Below, in pieces: positions 47,324 to 59,743 of a DNA stretch of 64,000 bases. Numbering within the stretch: the first letter of the stretch is position 1; every line of letters starts with the position of its first letter. The stretch covers positions 31,174,908 through 31,238,907 of the forward strand of contig JAJKFL010000003.1 in assembly GCA_021186555.1 (NCBI GenBank). The letters run 5' to 3'. A program made the translations under genes and the position numbers. The notes beneath the pieces are model-generated. The model worked only from the letters and a program-made list of their open reading frames with translations, was not told where the DNA came from and did no database searches. This DNA comes from Reticulitermes speratus (taxonomy: Eukaryota > Arthropoda > Insecta > Blattodea > Rhinotermitidae).

Positions 47324-49235
47324 CTGCAACATGTATAAATTACCTTCTGCACTGAGTTTATATGCTTTGCACAGTGATGTGTACAACAAATTTGCCTGTC
47401 TGGTCAACATGTGCAGCTTTCCACTTTATACTGACGACAATTCTTCAAGCTAGTTAAAAATCAATGCTGCTTTTAACCAGTTTACACCATAAGAAGGCAT
47501 TCAGGGAAGAAAGTAGGACAGGATTAGGGTTACCATACCATCCCTGTTTGGAGACTCTGTCAATGTCTCCAAGTCAGTTCATAGTTTTGTCCTAGTTTTT
47601 CCCATGTTACTCTGTTTCAGTAAATTATTTTATATACCTGCACAAGTGTTCTCAAATCACAGCTCCTGTTATTGAGACTGTGACTGAGTGCATCCGATAT
47701 TGTAATTTGCAGCAGTGCTTTCTCACTGCCACTGGATGTAATGTTTACTCTTGCTGTAGTTACTATGGTTATCAGCAGAAGGAGACAGGATGAACTAGAG
47801 CCTGCAACATCTGCATTGTTTGCAGTAGCTGTCATGCCACCCCCCCCCCCGCATAATGCTTTCTTTTTCTTGTTCAAAATGCCATGCAAACATTTTGGAC
47901 AAACTACAGAGGCACTTCTTTCTAAAGAAACTGCACTGAAGTAACAGTCTGGGGTTCACACTGTGGCAGTGTTTTTCACAAGCTCACGGAGCATGGTCTA
48001 ACTGCTGAGATCACATAGGCAGTGCCAAATGTAAAGCCAGGGTTATCAGGAGCAGCAAGTATCAAATAATACTCATTTTTCAACAGTCCCATTCTGGGCA
48101 AGGAACGTATTATTTCAACTAAATAAGCAACTTCTTCATATCACACAGCCATGCATTATTAAAGTTTTAAAATGTTGAATGGCAGTAGGAAACTGATTTG
48201 GTAGTCATTCAATGTGAAGTCCAGACTTGCCTGGAGAGCGTGGAGCAGTAATTGTACATGTTTTGGTACCACTGTCAATTGATAAACTTAAGGGGGATTT
48301 AAAACAAACTGAGTCTTGTAACAGTGTTTACAAATGCCCCTAACAAGAATGTAATAGATAGGTATTTGTTGCCTGTGCAAAAGGTGAAAGTAAATCTGTA
48401 GACCTTAAATCAGTTCAAGCATAAATGTCAAAAGTGCCAAGCAGTTACTTTATACTGGTGATAAAGAAACATAAACTTGAGCCCAAAGTTACAGGATTAA
48501 ATTCTGGTAACTTGAACACAAACTTTGGTGAAAGAAAGAAAGAAAGAAAGAAAAAAAAAGAGAAGAAGAAGAAGAAGTACAGACAAATAAGTAGGAGTTT
48601 CACAGGCAGGCCAAGGGTATGAGTTGTGCTGCACATGTAGTTCAATGCTGTCTACTAACAGCAGTTAGTATTGTTCCCACTGATAATAAAGTTGTTGTAC
48701 TGAGCATATACAGACAGTTCCACATATATGCAGTGTGTGTTACTCTGCTGAAATCCTGGTGTTTACTGCATAAAATATGGTAACCCAAAACAGGTGTCCT
48801 TAAGATGCTTCAGTCTGTTGGGTGAAGCTAGAAAGAACTGTAAATTAAGAGAGTAACTGTAAAATTCAGTGACACATTTCTGTGCATAATTAACACCAGT
48901 CACAGCTGTCAGACATAACCTCAAAGACTTGCAATGTCCAATATTTGTGTTAACATGTATAAGATGTTCCATATGATGTTAGTATGCACTGGTCATTATT
49001 TATCACTATCACACTGAAAGCTAAATATAGGTTCTGCAGGACTGTAGTGAAAGGTGAAGGTAAAGTTTTCCCTTTGCACACATGAAGGTACATGGGGTAG
49101 GGCAGGCAGAGCTCTATGCATTCTAAAGAGGTAAGATTTACACCTCAGCTGCTTTACCCCTGGGAAAGATTCCCTGGTACCCACTGAAGAGGAAGCTGGG
49201 TGTGGCTGCCATGCAGTTTATCATTAGTACAAAGA
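47324..49235. other. Grip intron, left part
   Basis: No recognisable repeats except a C run at 47,839-47,850 and a GAAA/GAA-rich run at 48,531-48,577. Confidence 0.5.
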
Positions 49236-50066
49236 TTAGTACAAAAGTGATGCCTCCTATTTTTTTCTCAGAAACTACAATTACAATTGTAATGGAATTT
49301 ACATACATCATGGGTACATCCTTTACAAAGTTGAGGTTAATTTTTCCACAAAGTCTCCTTCATTATCAACACACTTTTTTCCACCTTTGTGTGAGACACT
49401 GTATGCTGGTCCTGTTCACAATCTCTGCTGAAGTGTCAAAGCTATTCACGCACACTGTGTTTCAACTCATTGTCGTCTGCAAAACGGAGTCCTTGGAGTG
49501 CATCCTTCAGGGTGCCAAAAAGATGGAAGTTGAAGGGTGCTAAATTGGGACTGTAGGGAGGATGAATGAGATAAAATTCAAGGTGCAGACTTCTGCAGGT
49601 AAAGTCATGGCTAGCGTCTTCTGGGACAGTGAAGGACTCTTGTTAGTGGAATTCTTTAACAGAAATGCCACAATAAATTCACAGTGATACATGCAGACAT
49701 TAAAGAAATTCAAACAAAGAATTTGAAGGGTTTGTCCAAACAGGAAGATGAATCAAGTCCTCCTCCTCCCTACAAACCTGATTTAGCACCCTCCAACTTC
49801 CAACTTTTTGCCCCCTGAAGGACGCCATTCCGTGGAGGATGAAAAGCTGAAACATGGCGTGCATGAAGAGCTCAGATGCTTCAGCAAAGGGTTTTATGTG
49901 ACCGGTATACAGCATTCACGCAAACATGGAAAATGTGTGTTGCTAATGAAGGAGACTTTGTGGAAAAATTAATTTCAACTTTGTAAAGTATATACCCATG
50001 ATATATGTAAGTTATATTACAGTTTCTGAGAAAAAAAAATAGGAGGCATTACCTTCGTACCACCCC
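49236..50066. mobile_element. Fold-back mariner derivative (two inverted transposase ends)
   Basis: Outer ends are inverted repeats of about 45 bp (TGCCTCCTATTTTTTTCTCA GAAACT at the left and its inverse at about 50,022-50,052). Left half read on minus (49,560-49,330): LAPFNFHLFGTLKDALQG and KKCVDNEGDFVEKL. Right half read on plus (49,600-49,985): KVMASVFWDSEGLLLVEFFN, LAPSNFQLFAP and KMCVANEGDFVEKL. Both halves are therefore C-terminal ends of the same mariner type, pointing away from each other. The N-terminal half is absent. Confidence 0.8.
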
Positions 50067-50584
50067 TTATATATAATAACTGATTTTTGTATTTCTTTCA
50101 GATTTATTTGTACCAAGCTTCATTGAAATCTATCATCAGGTTCAATAGTTATTATGGGAGACAGACTAATGGACTAACATACAAACATGATGACCAAATA
50201 AGTGCATATTCTTTTCTTGCAAGTTAAATCATAATTGATAAATAGTGCTCAGATTACATTTGTGATAAGATTTCTGCTATTAACTTATTGGAAAAGGAGA
50301 AAATACATCACAGTAAAGTTAATCACAATCAAGGATATAAAGAATATCTGAATATCCACTGAGAAATATCAGTGAAGCTATTCTGAACCATGTCACTCAG
50401 CTTCAATGAAAGGTATAACACAACTCACAATTATTCAAAATAATACATTCAGAGTACACATATGCAGGTGTATAATGCTCTTAATTTACACCATAATTTT
50501 CCAACACGTTTTTAACCTCAAATCATTTCAGAGAAACCATTAGGAAGCACAACAGTGGAATAACAGAAGGTTCAAATATTGTGT

Positions 50585-50640
50585 TTCATAATGGTTTCCT
50601 TGAAGATGGCCTGAGGATTGAAACATGTTGGAAATTGTCA
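50585..50640 (+). repeat. Decayed hammerhead-like motif beside a Grip exon
   Basis: CTTGAAGATGGCCTGAGGAT TGAAACATGTTGG: box order and spacing fit, but the stem is poor. Single arm, about 110 bp from the PDZ7 exon. Confidence 0.35.
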
Positions 50641-50754
50641 TGTAAATTAACAGGGATATACAATTGCATGTGCATACTGTGAGGGTATTATTCTGGATAA
50701 ATTAAAAAACTTAGTGCACAATATATAATAAACAACCGTACCCAAGCAACTCAC

Positions 50755-50874
50755 CCTATTATCTGATGAACAGACACTGTTCCTTGCAACAGTAAGTTCC
50801 AACTTCTCACCTGCTGAGGCTATAAGGGGCACCGTGAGACAACAGTCAAAATCATGGGTTCGTGTCTCATTAAC
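50755..50874 (-). CDS. Grip: Grip exon: second half of PDZ7
   Basis: 40 codons, phase 0 both ends, between TTTTAG and GTGAGT on minus. [20 protein letters not shown] and [12 protein letters not shown] give the last strand and helix of a PDZ domain, with the DFDCCL.VPLIAxxGxKLEL signature specific to GRIP PDZ7. It follows PYDRILQ of the exon at 51,358 directly. Confidence 0.95.
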
Positions 50875-51357
50875 CTAAAAGGGCAGCAGAAATTTTTCAC
50901 ATATTGCTGCTACAAATAATTATAATACAAGACTTATGACAGAAATGGTGGTGGTAAAAGTAAAAACAGCTGTAGCAGTAGGAGTAACAATAGCAGTAAC
51001 AATTTCTTTACTTACGTAACTAAATACACATTTCAATTACAAATTTACTATCTCCTGAAGAGAAAGGCAAAACTTACTTAGCCACATGCTTCACTGCTTA
51101 CTCAGCCTCATTTTAAGAGTTGTCCACTAGTTGAGGTAACTTTAGAATTTTCCTGTATTTTGATTTTGTGTCAGACATGCACATTTTCAAAGTCATCATA
51201 CTATATTTCCCATACCAATAACATTTGTTTTATATAGTCAACAAGCTTGAATGGTGGCTGCTGGCCAAATAAAAAACTGACAGTCTATCTCATGGAAGCC
51301 AATTATACATAATTTAAATGCTGCTGGGGATGCCTGTACAAAATGAGACAAACAAAC

Positions 51358-51555
51358 CTGCAGGATACGGTCATATGGCTGCAAAACTGTGCTCAGGTCT
51401 GCTGGTCCACCCTTTCGAATTCTGTTTATGTACACTCCTCGTTCATAAAGACCATCGGATACACTAAATCCAAAATCTTCATACACGGGATCTTTGAACA
51501 GTGTCACCTGTGGGGAAGAACTGTCCAGTAAGTCCAATGTGCTCATTCCCAGAAC
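51358..51555 (-). CDS. Grip: Grip exon: first half of PDZ7
   Basis: Grip is a cytoplasmic multi-PDZ scaffold. In flies Grip acts in muscle guidance, and vertebrate GRIP1/2 bind AMPA-receptor GluA2 and other partners. This 66-codon exon (phase 0 both ends, donor GTTTGT) encodes [39 protein letters not shown] and LQPYDRILQ. The FGFS carboxylate loop and GGPAD..LxPYDRxLQ are those of GRIP PDZ7. In vertebrates PDZ7 has a closed groove and binds GRASP-1 by another surface (known for the family, not shown here). An internal CCCACAG before GTGACACTG could serve as an alternative acceptor. Confidence 0.95.
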
Positions 51556-52439
51556 CTGAAGAATTATATACCATGTCTTACACTCCTACTAAACATTCAT
51601 TCACCACTCCAAGCCTTTAAAAAGAAGTGACACCACCACCACCACCCTCTTGAGAAAAATGACAATTTTATACACTACCTTTGAGACATAAGATCAACTG
51701 ATAACAGACAAAATTTGGATCTCACACACTGTAAGCACTGTAACTGCTTCTTGGATTTATATGTAGACAGGTAAAACATTCTTACTTCACTTCATCTAAT
51801 CACTCTCTTGTAGGCAATAAGTAAAACGGTGGTCATGTAGAATATTGCCAACATGTTAACATCAGTTTTAGAACTGCAAAATTGTGACACAAAGTCTTAT
51901 AATACAAATGAATGTTTTGTTGCCAACAAATTAACTCACTGCAAGTGAACATTTTTCATTATAATACTGATTTGTTGTATGTGAGTTCTTTAAAAGTTCT
52001 GTATCAACTGCAGAAGGTTACGGTGTATCAAATTAGGTGACAGGATCAGACAAAGCTGACTGGCAATGATGAAGTCACAATCCACTTCAAGTTTCATCTA
52101 CAGGACTGATGTAAACATGAAAACCTCAGCCAGTTCTCTGACACCAAAATTCACTAAAAGGCATTCATTCAGATAGCTAATCAAGACGAAACCAGACTGT
52201 CCATTGACTCTCTTGAGAGCTGTCGTGCCTTCTACCCTGTGTTACCTGTCCACGGGTTAGATGGTCTGCCATGTTTTTGGTCATTAATTTACATTATATG
52301 AATAATTTGGGTATCTTTCTTTTGTAGTTATGTGTAAAAGTTAGCCGTTTATCCTTTCCAACCTGTTTTTCTAACCGTATTATATTTTTGACAGTTCTGA
52401 GGTTGTTCAAAGTGATAATAAATTTAAAATTTTGAAATC

Positions 52440-52575
52440 TAGTCCCTTCTGGGATATTACATAGCATAGAGTGGTAATTGTGTACCGACATTTCAGGGCA
52501 ACCTACCGATCCCATGTTCAGTGGTCAAGAAGTCCAAGAAGAACGCTTTCTTCTTGGACTTCTTGACCCTTGAAG
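52440..52575. repeat. Truncated inverted family-B repeat with 21-bp perfect hairpin
   Basis: 52,440-52,545 read on minus matches the single arm at 29.37 kb (CTTGGACTTCTTGACC, then ...GCCCTGAAATGTCGGTA, ATTACCACT, AATATCCCAGAAGG). At 52,523-52,568 GGTCAAGAAGTCCAAGAAGA A inverts perfectly around CGCT, and the right arm breaks off soon after CCCTTGAAGAT. It looks like a fold-back that lost its second arm. Confidence 0.7.
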
Positions 52576-53204
52576 ATACTGAAAGCAGCAGGACATCTGT
52601 ATGCTCTGATCACTTTCATGTCTGTGACATACTGCACCTTTGTGACATAAAAGTAAAAACAGTTAACATACTAATCAACAAGAGTGGGTACCCATACTGA
52701 AGTTTGTAATACATTTTACATTTCCACTTGAAATATTTAAAACAATGGTAAATAAATATACCACCTACTTTAACAATCAGAAAATTCAGCATTTTTCTCA
52801 TAGAATGCATTTATGTATTTCATATCATTCTGAGAATAACCAATTACTTCCCTAAACACCACTAACCAATTTCCCTTTGTAATAAAGAAGCAATGTTGCA
52901 TGTGGGGCAGGAATTGAACTTTTCTACTGATGAACTTGGCCCCCCAAATCACTACTTTTATGTTCTGAAATGAAGCACTTCTGCTTGAAGATTAAACATC
53001 AGATGTAAGGGATGTCTAAAGGTGTGTTACTGAGTTGATACACCCTCAGCCAGCTAAATACAACTGGTTCAGCATAATTTACAATGGTGCACCTTGCTAT
53101 TTGCAATACATTAGCAGTATGCTAACAGTAGGAATTACAGTAATTAGGGCATTTTTTTCCTCCAGTATAATTTGGTTAATATCACACTCTTATTTTCCAC
53201 CTAC

Positions 53205-53542
53205 CTGATAGAGTTCGAACTGCTGTGACCCAGAAGCCAGATGGGTGTAGGAACCACAATTATACATAACACTGTTACCAGTATTATCGATGTTTAAGTA
53301 GACATTACTTCCAGTGTCATCACAGTAGTGTGATGAGGGGTCTTCTGAAGCAACACACCGTCGTCTGTGAGGAAGTGTGTTGTTGTGAAGGTAGTGTGGA
53401 AGTGGAAGTGGTGAGCAGGGTGGAGAGTCAGCAGGAAAACATACATCTTTGTGGGCAGGAGAGTGACCACTGGGAGGCTTATGACCCACTGATGAGATAG
53501 AAGTGCCTGAGAAGAAGTCAGCACGAGGCAGTGGTGAATCTC
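53205..53542 (-). CDS. Grip: Grip exon: Ser/Pro-rich linker before PDZ7
   Basis: 338 bp. Phase 1 entry (GA completes Gly), then 112 codons, phase 0 exit before GTAGGT. It reads DSPLPRADFFSGTSISSVGH ..., later SEDPSSHYCDDTGSNVYLNI and ending QQFELYQ. Low-complexity linker between PDZ6 and PDZ7, poorly conserved by nature. The splice sites, phase and uninterrupted frame support it. Confidence 0.85.
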
Positions 53543-54307
53543 CTGTAAGTCATCAAAGGAAAATGTAAAGTTCTGTCAACACAGCTATTTACACATACAT
53601 GCATACAATTTCTGTGGTAGTTATTTGTAAACATTAGCAATAATGAATGCCTGCCTATACAAGCTTCTGTTATATAATTATTTTCTGAAGCCAGACAGGA
53701 TGAATGTTGTCATAAACAATTTAATAAATATGAGGAACAGATAAGAATATGTGGGAGTCAGTGTCTTACCTGCAGCTGTAAAAAGGAGGAACCTAAAACG
53801 GCGAGAGAACTACAACGTTTAAGTTGCAAAAATTCCGATTTGTAATGCATCTTGCCAACTGCTAAACCTTATGGAATGAGGATTTTCATTGTTTCAGAAG
53901 TACAATAAGCATAATAAAATTATACACCTAATACACTCAGGCTGAAAATGGTGTGTGGTTACACAAAAACATGTAATAGTTTTAAATACTGTTAATAAAC
54001 TGATGCTGTGTTGAATGTGTAAGTACAAATTTGAATTGATTTAATACAAAACGGCATAACAATGTCAGATAATCATATTTACTTATAATCACTATTTTCA
54101 TCAGAAGAACCGAAATTACTAAGACCTTATCAAATAAGCATGAGTGCATCTGACAACTCTGTACTTTACCAACTGGAATATCTCATATATTGTATGTTGG
54201 AGATCTTCAAGTATAAATGTGATTCAGTGTTTGGTACAAAATGTGGAAACCTAAACTGCAATATTCAAGGATCTTCCATAAAACGTGCAGAAACATGAGA
54301 GATGAGG

Positions 54308-54425
54308 GGTGGGGGGGGGGGGGGGGAGTGTGTGCGCGTGTATATATATATGTATGTATGTATGTATGTATGCATGCATGTATGTAGGATGTAGGTAGGT
54401 ACACACACACACACACACACACACA
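54308..54425. repeat. Compound microsatellite
   Basis: (G)n, (GT)n, (TA)n, (TATG)n, (TGCA)n, (GTAG)n and (AC)n in succession. Highly prone to length change. Confidence 0.95.
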
Positions 54426-56078
54426 TTTTTATTTATAAACAGCATTAATAACATTTGTGCTTGTGTAGCATGAAAAAAGGTAGGCAAAGGGGCCTAATTT
54501 CTTTGCTCAAAAGTACACACCACTCATGGACTTCTTAAACTTTACCTGATGGTACTGCTAATCTTCATGGCATTACTCTTGCATGTTAGTCCCTACTTCA
54601 CTTGCTGCGACTGTGCCTTCCTTTTCTGTAGTCTCATCACTGTTATCAATTCAAACATGAATTTTTTTTCAATTTATCCACTAATGAGAGGATCTTGCCT
54701 TCACTAGTCATCAGCTACATTCCTGCCATGGTCAAATGCATTCTTCCAGTCACCACCACCAAGCATGATGAATAACACTTCTAACTTGTATCTGGGAGGT
54801 ACCCAGTTTGAATGTCAGCCACAAATTACAACATTCTGATTGATGTTTTAAATACACAAATCTTACCTGATGGTGATTGGCCAGAATGAGAATTTCAGAT
54901 TCCACGTTCATGCCATAATTTATCATGTTATTTTTAAGATATGAATGAATATGTACCTTCAGAGAATTCAATGAAGAAACTGCATTAGCTGATTTGTTGT
55001 GGCATGATGGACCGTTAAAAACAATAATGCCAGCTGGCAGCTCTGGCACCAGCTCTTCTTTTCAGCTGTTGTGTGACAGTGATACTGTTTATTGTTATAG
55101 TGGTACAGTGATGTGGCTTTTGAGTCAAACATAAAGAAGCACAGAATGATTACCATTTGTGCTCTAGCATGAACTAATATGAGACACTCACTGTCACAAT
55201 TCCACTGACCTTTTATCTCTTGTTTCAGGATGTAAACCACTGGCATTATGATTTCCTTCTTATAATCATGTAAACCATTGGCCTTATCTCCTGACTAATC
55301 ACATAAATCACTGGACTTTTTTTACCTCCTGTCATATTCTTTCACAGGGTCTGAATAAAAGTTCCTGTTTGTGCCACTATCTCAGGACACTCAATGTGAT
55401 GATGGTTCTACATTGCTAAAAGGCAAACCCTACAAAATTACTACATTTGTCAGTGTTTATCTAGTGCCAGTAAGATCAGTTTCTTGTTGGCACAGCTCAT
55501 GCTCTTTACATGGTTCATAGTGTTCCCGAAACTTTCTTCTGGTTACACACTCATGTCATCAAAGACAATTTACGCACTTTTGTTGACGACAGTTTATGCT
55601 TCTCTCCTCCCCTTGTCACAGAACTTAATCACTTTGTATACAGAACACGTAGGTTGTTCATGCATAACCTCAGTACTTGCAGCATCCACTAGACGTACAG
55701 CATTCAGTGAGAAGCATTCTCTGAGATGGAGAGATGACGGTATTGCATATGTATAGACTAAGTGCCACATTATCTATATTAGTTCTGCCATCTGTCCACG
55801 TAACAACTTGGTGTGGTTCAGTACAAATAAAATGTTTAGATTTCCTTCATGATGCCATGGTCATGCAAGTATGATGGCTAACTTTGTTTCATTTAGTGAT
55901 TTAACTGGAAATCTGATGTATACAGTTTCAGTACAATTTCACTGAATAACTGCAGATAGAACTGGCAATACTTTACAGCCACCAAAGGATTAACATCAAC
56001 AATTAAGACTGCTAATAATTCTAGTTCCAGGTAGAAGACATTTATCTAAGACAAATTGAGTGATATTGTCATACATAC
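54426..56078. other. Grip intron, unrecognised
   Basis: Open frames at 54,750-55,246 (minus) and 55,484-55,756 (plus) lack family motifs and suitable splice phase. No repeats identified. Confidence 0.45.
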
Positions 56079-56192
56079 CTGATCTAACATTACTAATGGT
56101 GACAGAATTAAGGAACTGTTTTGTATTGGGTGCTTCATGGTCTAGAGCAGGTGACTCATCCCATTGCTGAACTTTCTCTTCAGACATGACTC
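56079..56192 (-). CDS. Grip: Grip exon: linker
   Basis: 114 bp, phase 1 both ends: GA completes Gly, then VMSEEKVQQWDESPALDHEA and PNTKQFLNSVTISNVRS, with G left over before GTATGT. Acidic, Trp-containing linker; GRIP linkers carry similar 'WD.' motifs. As a symmetric exon it could be skipped without breaking the frame. Confidence 0.85.
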
Positions 56193-56321
56193 CTGTATTG
56201 GACAGAGTCGGGATGTTAAAACACACAATACAAAAAGAAACCTGGTGACCACACTTTTGGTTCTTGTGACCAAATCCAGACTAAATGAAACTTATTCCTC
56301 TGCTATAATTTTAAGTCTAAA

Positions 56322-56361
56322 ATGTGTGTGTGTGTGTGTTTGTGGGGGGGAGGGGGGGGGG
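56322..56361. repeat. Simple repeat (TG)n followed by G runs
   Basis: TGTGTGTGTGTGTG and G-rich tracts. Confidence 0.9.
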
Positions 56362-56687
56362 AATCACATATATGCACTGTTATCAATAACAGTGCACACC
56401 TAATGATTGTAGTATGTTCCCCATAAGTTGACCAGGACTTTGACAGTGATCATCACTGGCAATACAGGTGCCTCTTCTTATGATGCAGATAACTGCTTGT
56501 CTGAATTTAAATATTTCATATCCGTCTCCTACGGCACATACCAGACAGATTGAGAATACTAGTTTGAAGCTTTCAACAACAGACAGCACTTATAATTAAT
56601 ACATCAACCAACTTATGCACTTAATAAAATACAGCACTTAATTTCTCCGAGAAAGTACAAAATGCATGTTCATACATGCACATGAAT

Positions 56688-56712
56688 GTGCGCACACACA
56701 CACACACACACA
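56688..56712. repeat. (CA)n microsatellite
   Basis: CACACACACACACACACA in the Grip intron. Confidence 0.9.
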
Positions 56713-58246
56713 GAGCACTACACCTCTTTGCTATTCCATGTTCCCAAGAACACCACATGATTAAAATCTACTAGGGTTGCATTGAAAATTTACTATCTGC
56801 TTAGGCAACTGTAACCATTTTAGATTAAATACATATGAAAACCGTGTTAAAATTTCATCAATATTTGAAGATATTTTTTAATATTCTACAGAAGCCCTCA
56901 AAGAATGAATGTGGCATGGAACAGTAACAGTAATAATTAAACACCAAGAAAAGCAACAACAATAACGATATTAAGACATGAATGACAAATAATTAGCAAC
57001 TTAAAAATCCACGTAAGTTACTAGAGCAGAGAAATACATCTCTGAGGTGACCTTAAAGAGATAAGGCCCATTTGGTTGAAATAACTGCCATGATGTGCAT
57101 TTTGAGTTCAGTTGCAATGTGAGGATTTCTGCATGAGGAAAAGGGTGTCATTCAAATTTTACTGCACACCCATAAAATATGATAGTAATAACCTTAAATT
57201 TACCATATCAGTAATGAAAATGTGTCCCAAATTCAATGAAACAGTGTCACTTTCATGGAGGGCTTGTATGCACTGACATCACACCAAATAAAGCAATCAG
57301 AAGAAACAAGGAATTAAAAGTACTACTCACATTGTATTTCCATCACATAAAGTATGCTTCAAAATAAGATCAAAATAATTTAATAGTGTGAAGAATTGCA
57401 TAAGGTGCACACATATGTGTGCATACACACATGTTTTTTCAGACTGTGTTTGTATGCACCTCTAGATGCTACCTTCCCTTCTACTCATAACAACAGATAC
57501 AGACGAACATACAAGGCCTCTAGTGATACCATGAATTTTGGCACCAATGGAAAGAAAGACAACTCCAACAAAACAATGCCTGTTATTCTGTAATTTAAGT
57601 TACCTTATTTTGCAGAACAGGTTCAAAGTTACAACTTTTGCTTCTATGCATTTAAGTGAATGTTTGGAACACCTGATTAAGCTTTAGTTTGAAACACCTG
57701 ATTAAGCTTTACTTTGAAATATCAGAAATGTCTCTGGATCTTATATTTTAGTTCTGGCAAAGTAACAACTGTTCACAACTTTCATGAGTAAAAATCACAA
57801 AATTTATGTCTGGTAAACATGAAGGCCAAATTCTTGGACTCTTTTTCTTTTCATTGAATATCTCCAATAATCAAATCATGATCACTGTGAACTAAGACAT
57901 AGTTATGCATAAAGTACTCAGTTTTTGGTTGGTTCTTTGAAAAAGGTGCTAGAAGTAGTGGTAGAATTTGGTCAAAATATGCCACTTTTATGTTTTACTT
58001 TGTGCCCAGCACTAAACCTGTCGTATAATATTTTTCAGTTGTTCTGCATATTTATGATTCAGCTGGCACTGTAAAACCTCAGTACTTTTGGTCAAACTTA
58101 GCAGAAAGATGTTCTCCATGATAAATTATTTACAGAAGTACAGATCTTACTTGGATATGCAAGACTCAACACACGCAAATCCAAATCATGTTTTCTTTAT
58201 ATTCCACTACCTGTCACTGCAACTGTTTTACTACACATATCATATA
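56713..58246. other. Grip intron, unrecognised
   Basis: AT-rich. A small tandem duplication of about 28 bp lies at 57,665-57,718 (CACCTGATTAAGCTTTA twice). No genes. Confidence 0.5.
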
Positions 58247-59743
58247 CAGTGAAACCTCTATCCATCGTTCCCGTTACCGTCGTTCGCCCGCATGTATCGT
58301 CTGCCTTATTTGGTCCCGAAATTAGCCCCATATAAATAACACTATTTTTTCCTGCCTCCATTGTTCCTCGAACTGTCGTTTTCCCGCACCAATAGTTGAA
58401 AAATCACGGTCCTGACGCAACATTTTCCCGCACTGATAGTTTTTTTTTTTTAATTTGAAGCGATGGTTTAGCGAGGTTTAAGGACCGGCATGGCCTAGTA
58501 TACAAGAAGTTAGTCTGAGAAAGTGCGGCAGTGGACAGCAAAAGCACGGAAGCGTGGCTGGAAAGACTGCCATCTTTGTTGGAGGGCTACGAACAACGTG
58601 ATATTTACAACGCGGATGAGACGGGGCTCTTCTACAACGTGCTTCCTGATAGAACCTTGGCTCTCAAAGGAGAGTCTTGTCATGGAGGGAAAAACTGTAA
58701 AGACAGACTTACTGTTTTACTTTGTGTTAACAGTGATGGAACTGACAAACAAGTGCCGATTGTTATCGGAAAATCTCCGAAACCACGATGTTTCAAGAAT
58801 GTAAAAAAATTACCCACCAAGTACCACGCGAACAATAAAGCGTGGATGACCACAGACATTTTTTCTTCATTTCTGCGTTCATTAGACGCAAGTATGGGTG
58901 CACAAAACAGGAACATTCTCCTCTTTGTGGACAATTGTGCCGCACATCCAAAGGATACATCGTTTCTAAGAAATGTAAAAGTCATACGGTACCCGGCAAA
59001 TTGTACAAGTGTGCTCCAGCCCCTTCATTTAGGGGTAATAAACTGTTATAAGCAGCTTTATAGAAAACGCCTCGTGCAAACAGCTGTTTGCTTAATGGAT
59101 GCAGGCAAAGATACGAAAAAGAAGATAAACGTGTTGGAAGCTTTGCACTACACTGTGGCAGCCTTGCAAGAAGTAACCCAGCAGACAATCGAAAATTGTT
59201 TTCGGAAAGCTGGTTACGTGCAGGGACAATCTTCAGGCGATAGTGACGTCGTATTGACCAACGATGACGACGATTTCCGCCAAGACTGGGAAAAGTTCAG
59301 TGGCATGAACAAAGATAATTTCGAGGACTACGTCTCTGTGGACCGTCACGTGGCAACCTGTGGTGTAGAAACAGTGCAGGAGCTGTGCGTGAGCCTCGTG
59401 GCGTCCGGGAGTGTAGAGCGGGAAGAAGGAGAAGAAGAAGCTGGCGAGCTTTGCTGAGACGCATGAAGCGCTGATGAAAGTAAGATCTTTTTTTTATGCG
59501 CACAGCACGAGTGACAGTGATCGTGAAAGTGTTCTAGGCCTTGAAAAAATCGTACTTTGAATTGAGGAGGAGTAAAGTTTGCTCAAAACAAACGTCAATG
59601 AAAGATTTTCTCAGCAAGAAGTAATAATTATCATTAAATTGTTCTTATCTATAATTTTTAATGGTTTCCCGGTACTATCATTTCCCGTATGTATCGTTCA
59701 AATTTTCAGGTCCCCTGAAAAACGATGGATAGAGGTTTCACTG
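58247..59743 (+). mobile_element. Tigger (pogo-type) DNA transposon, both ends present, internally deleted
   Basis: Begins CAGTGAAACCTCTATCCATC after TA (58,245-58,246) and ends GATGGATAGAGGTTTCACTG before TA (59,744-59,745); the ends are perfect inverts over at least 20 bp. 1,497 bp against about 2.3-2.7 kb for complete Tiggers. The transposase is present from the 'RFKDRHG' point on, so the N-terminal CENP-B/HTH part is deleted. Confidence 0.9.
58475..59457 (+). pseudogene. Tigger transposase, N-terminally deleted, catalytic residue lost
   Basis: DDE transposase of the pogo/Tigger group. Frame: RFKDRHGLVYKKLV, in-frame TGA (58,516-58,518), then an open frame to the stop at 59,455-59,457. 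The DDE core is well preserved: NADETGLFYN (first Asp), KDRLTVLLCVNSDGTDKQVP, LLFVDNCAAHP (second Asp), TSVLQPLHLGVINCYK. In the last block active relatives have LQPxDxG, so the third Asp is His here (CAT). Together with the missing DNA-binding half this makes it non-functional. The C terminus is acidic (DDDDFRQDW, EEGEEEAGELC). Confidence 0.9.

Noticed and set aside
54750..55246. Additional Grip exons in minus-strand open frames
   Set aside because: No PDZ or linker-like motif and no splice-site pair in phase 1 was found, while the flanking exons already join in phase.
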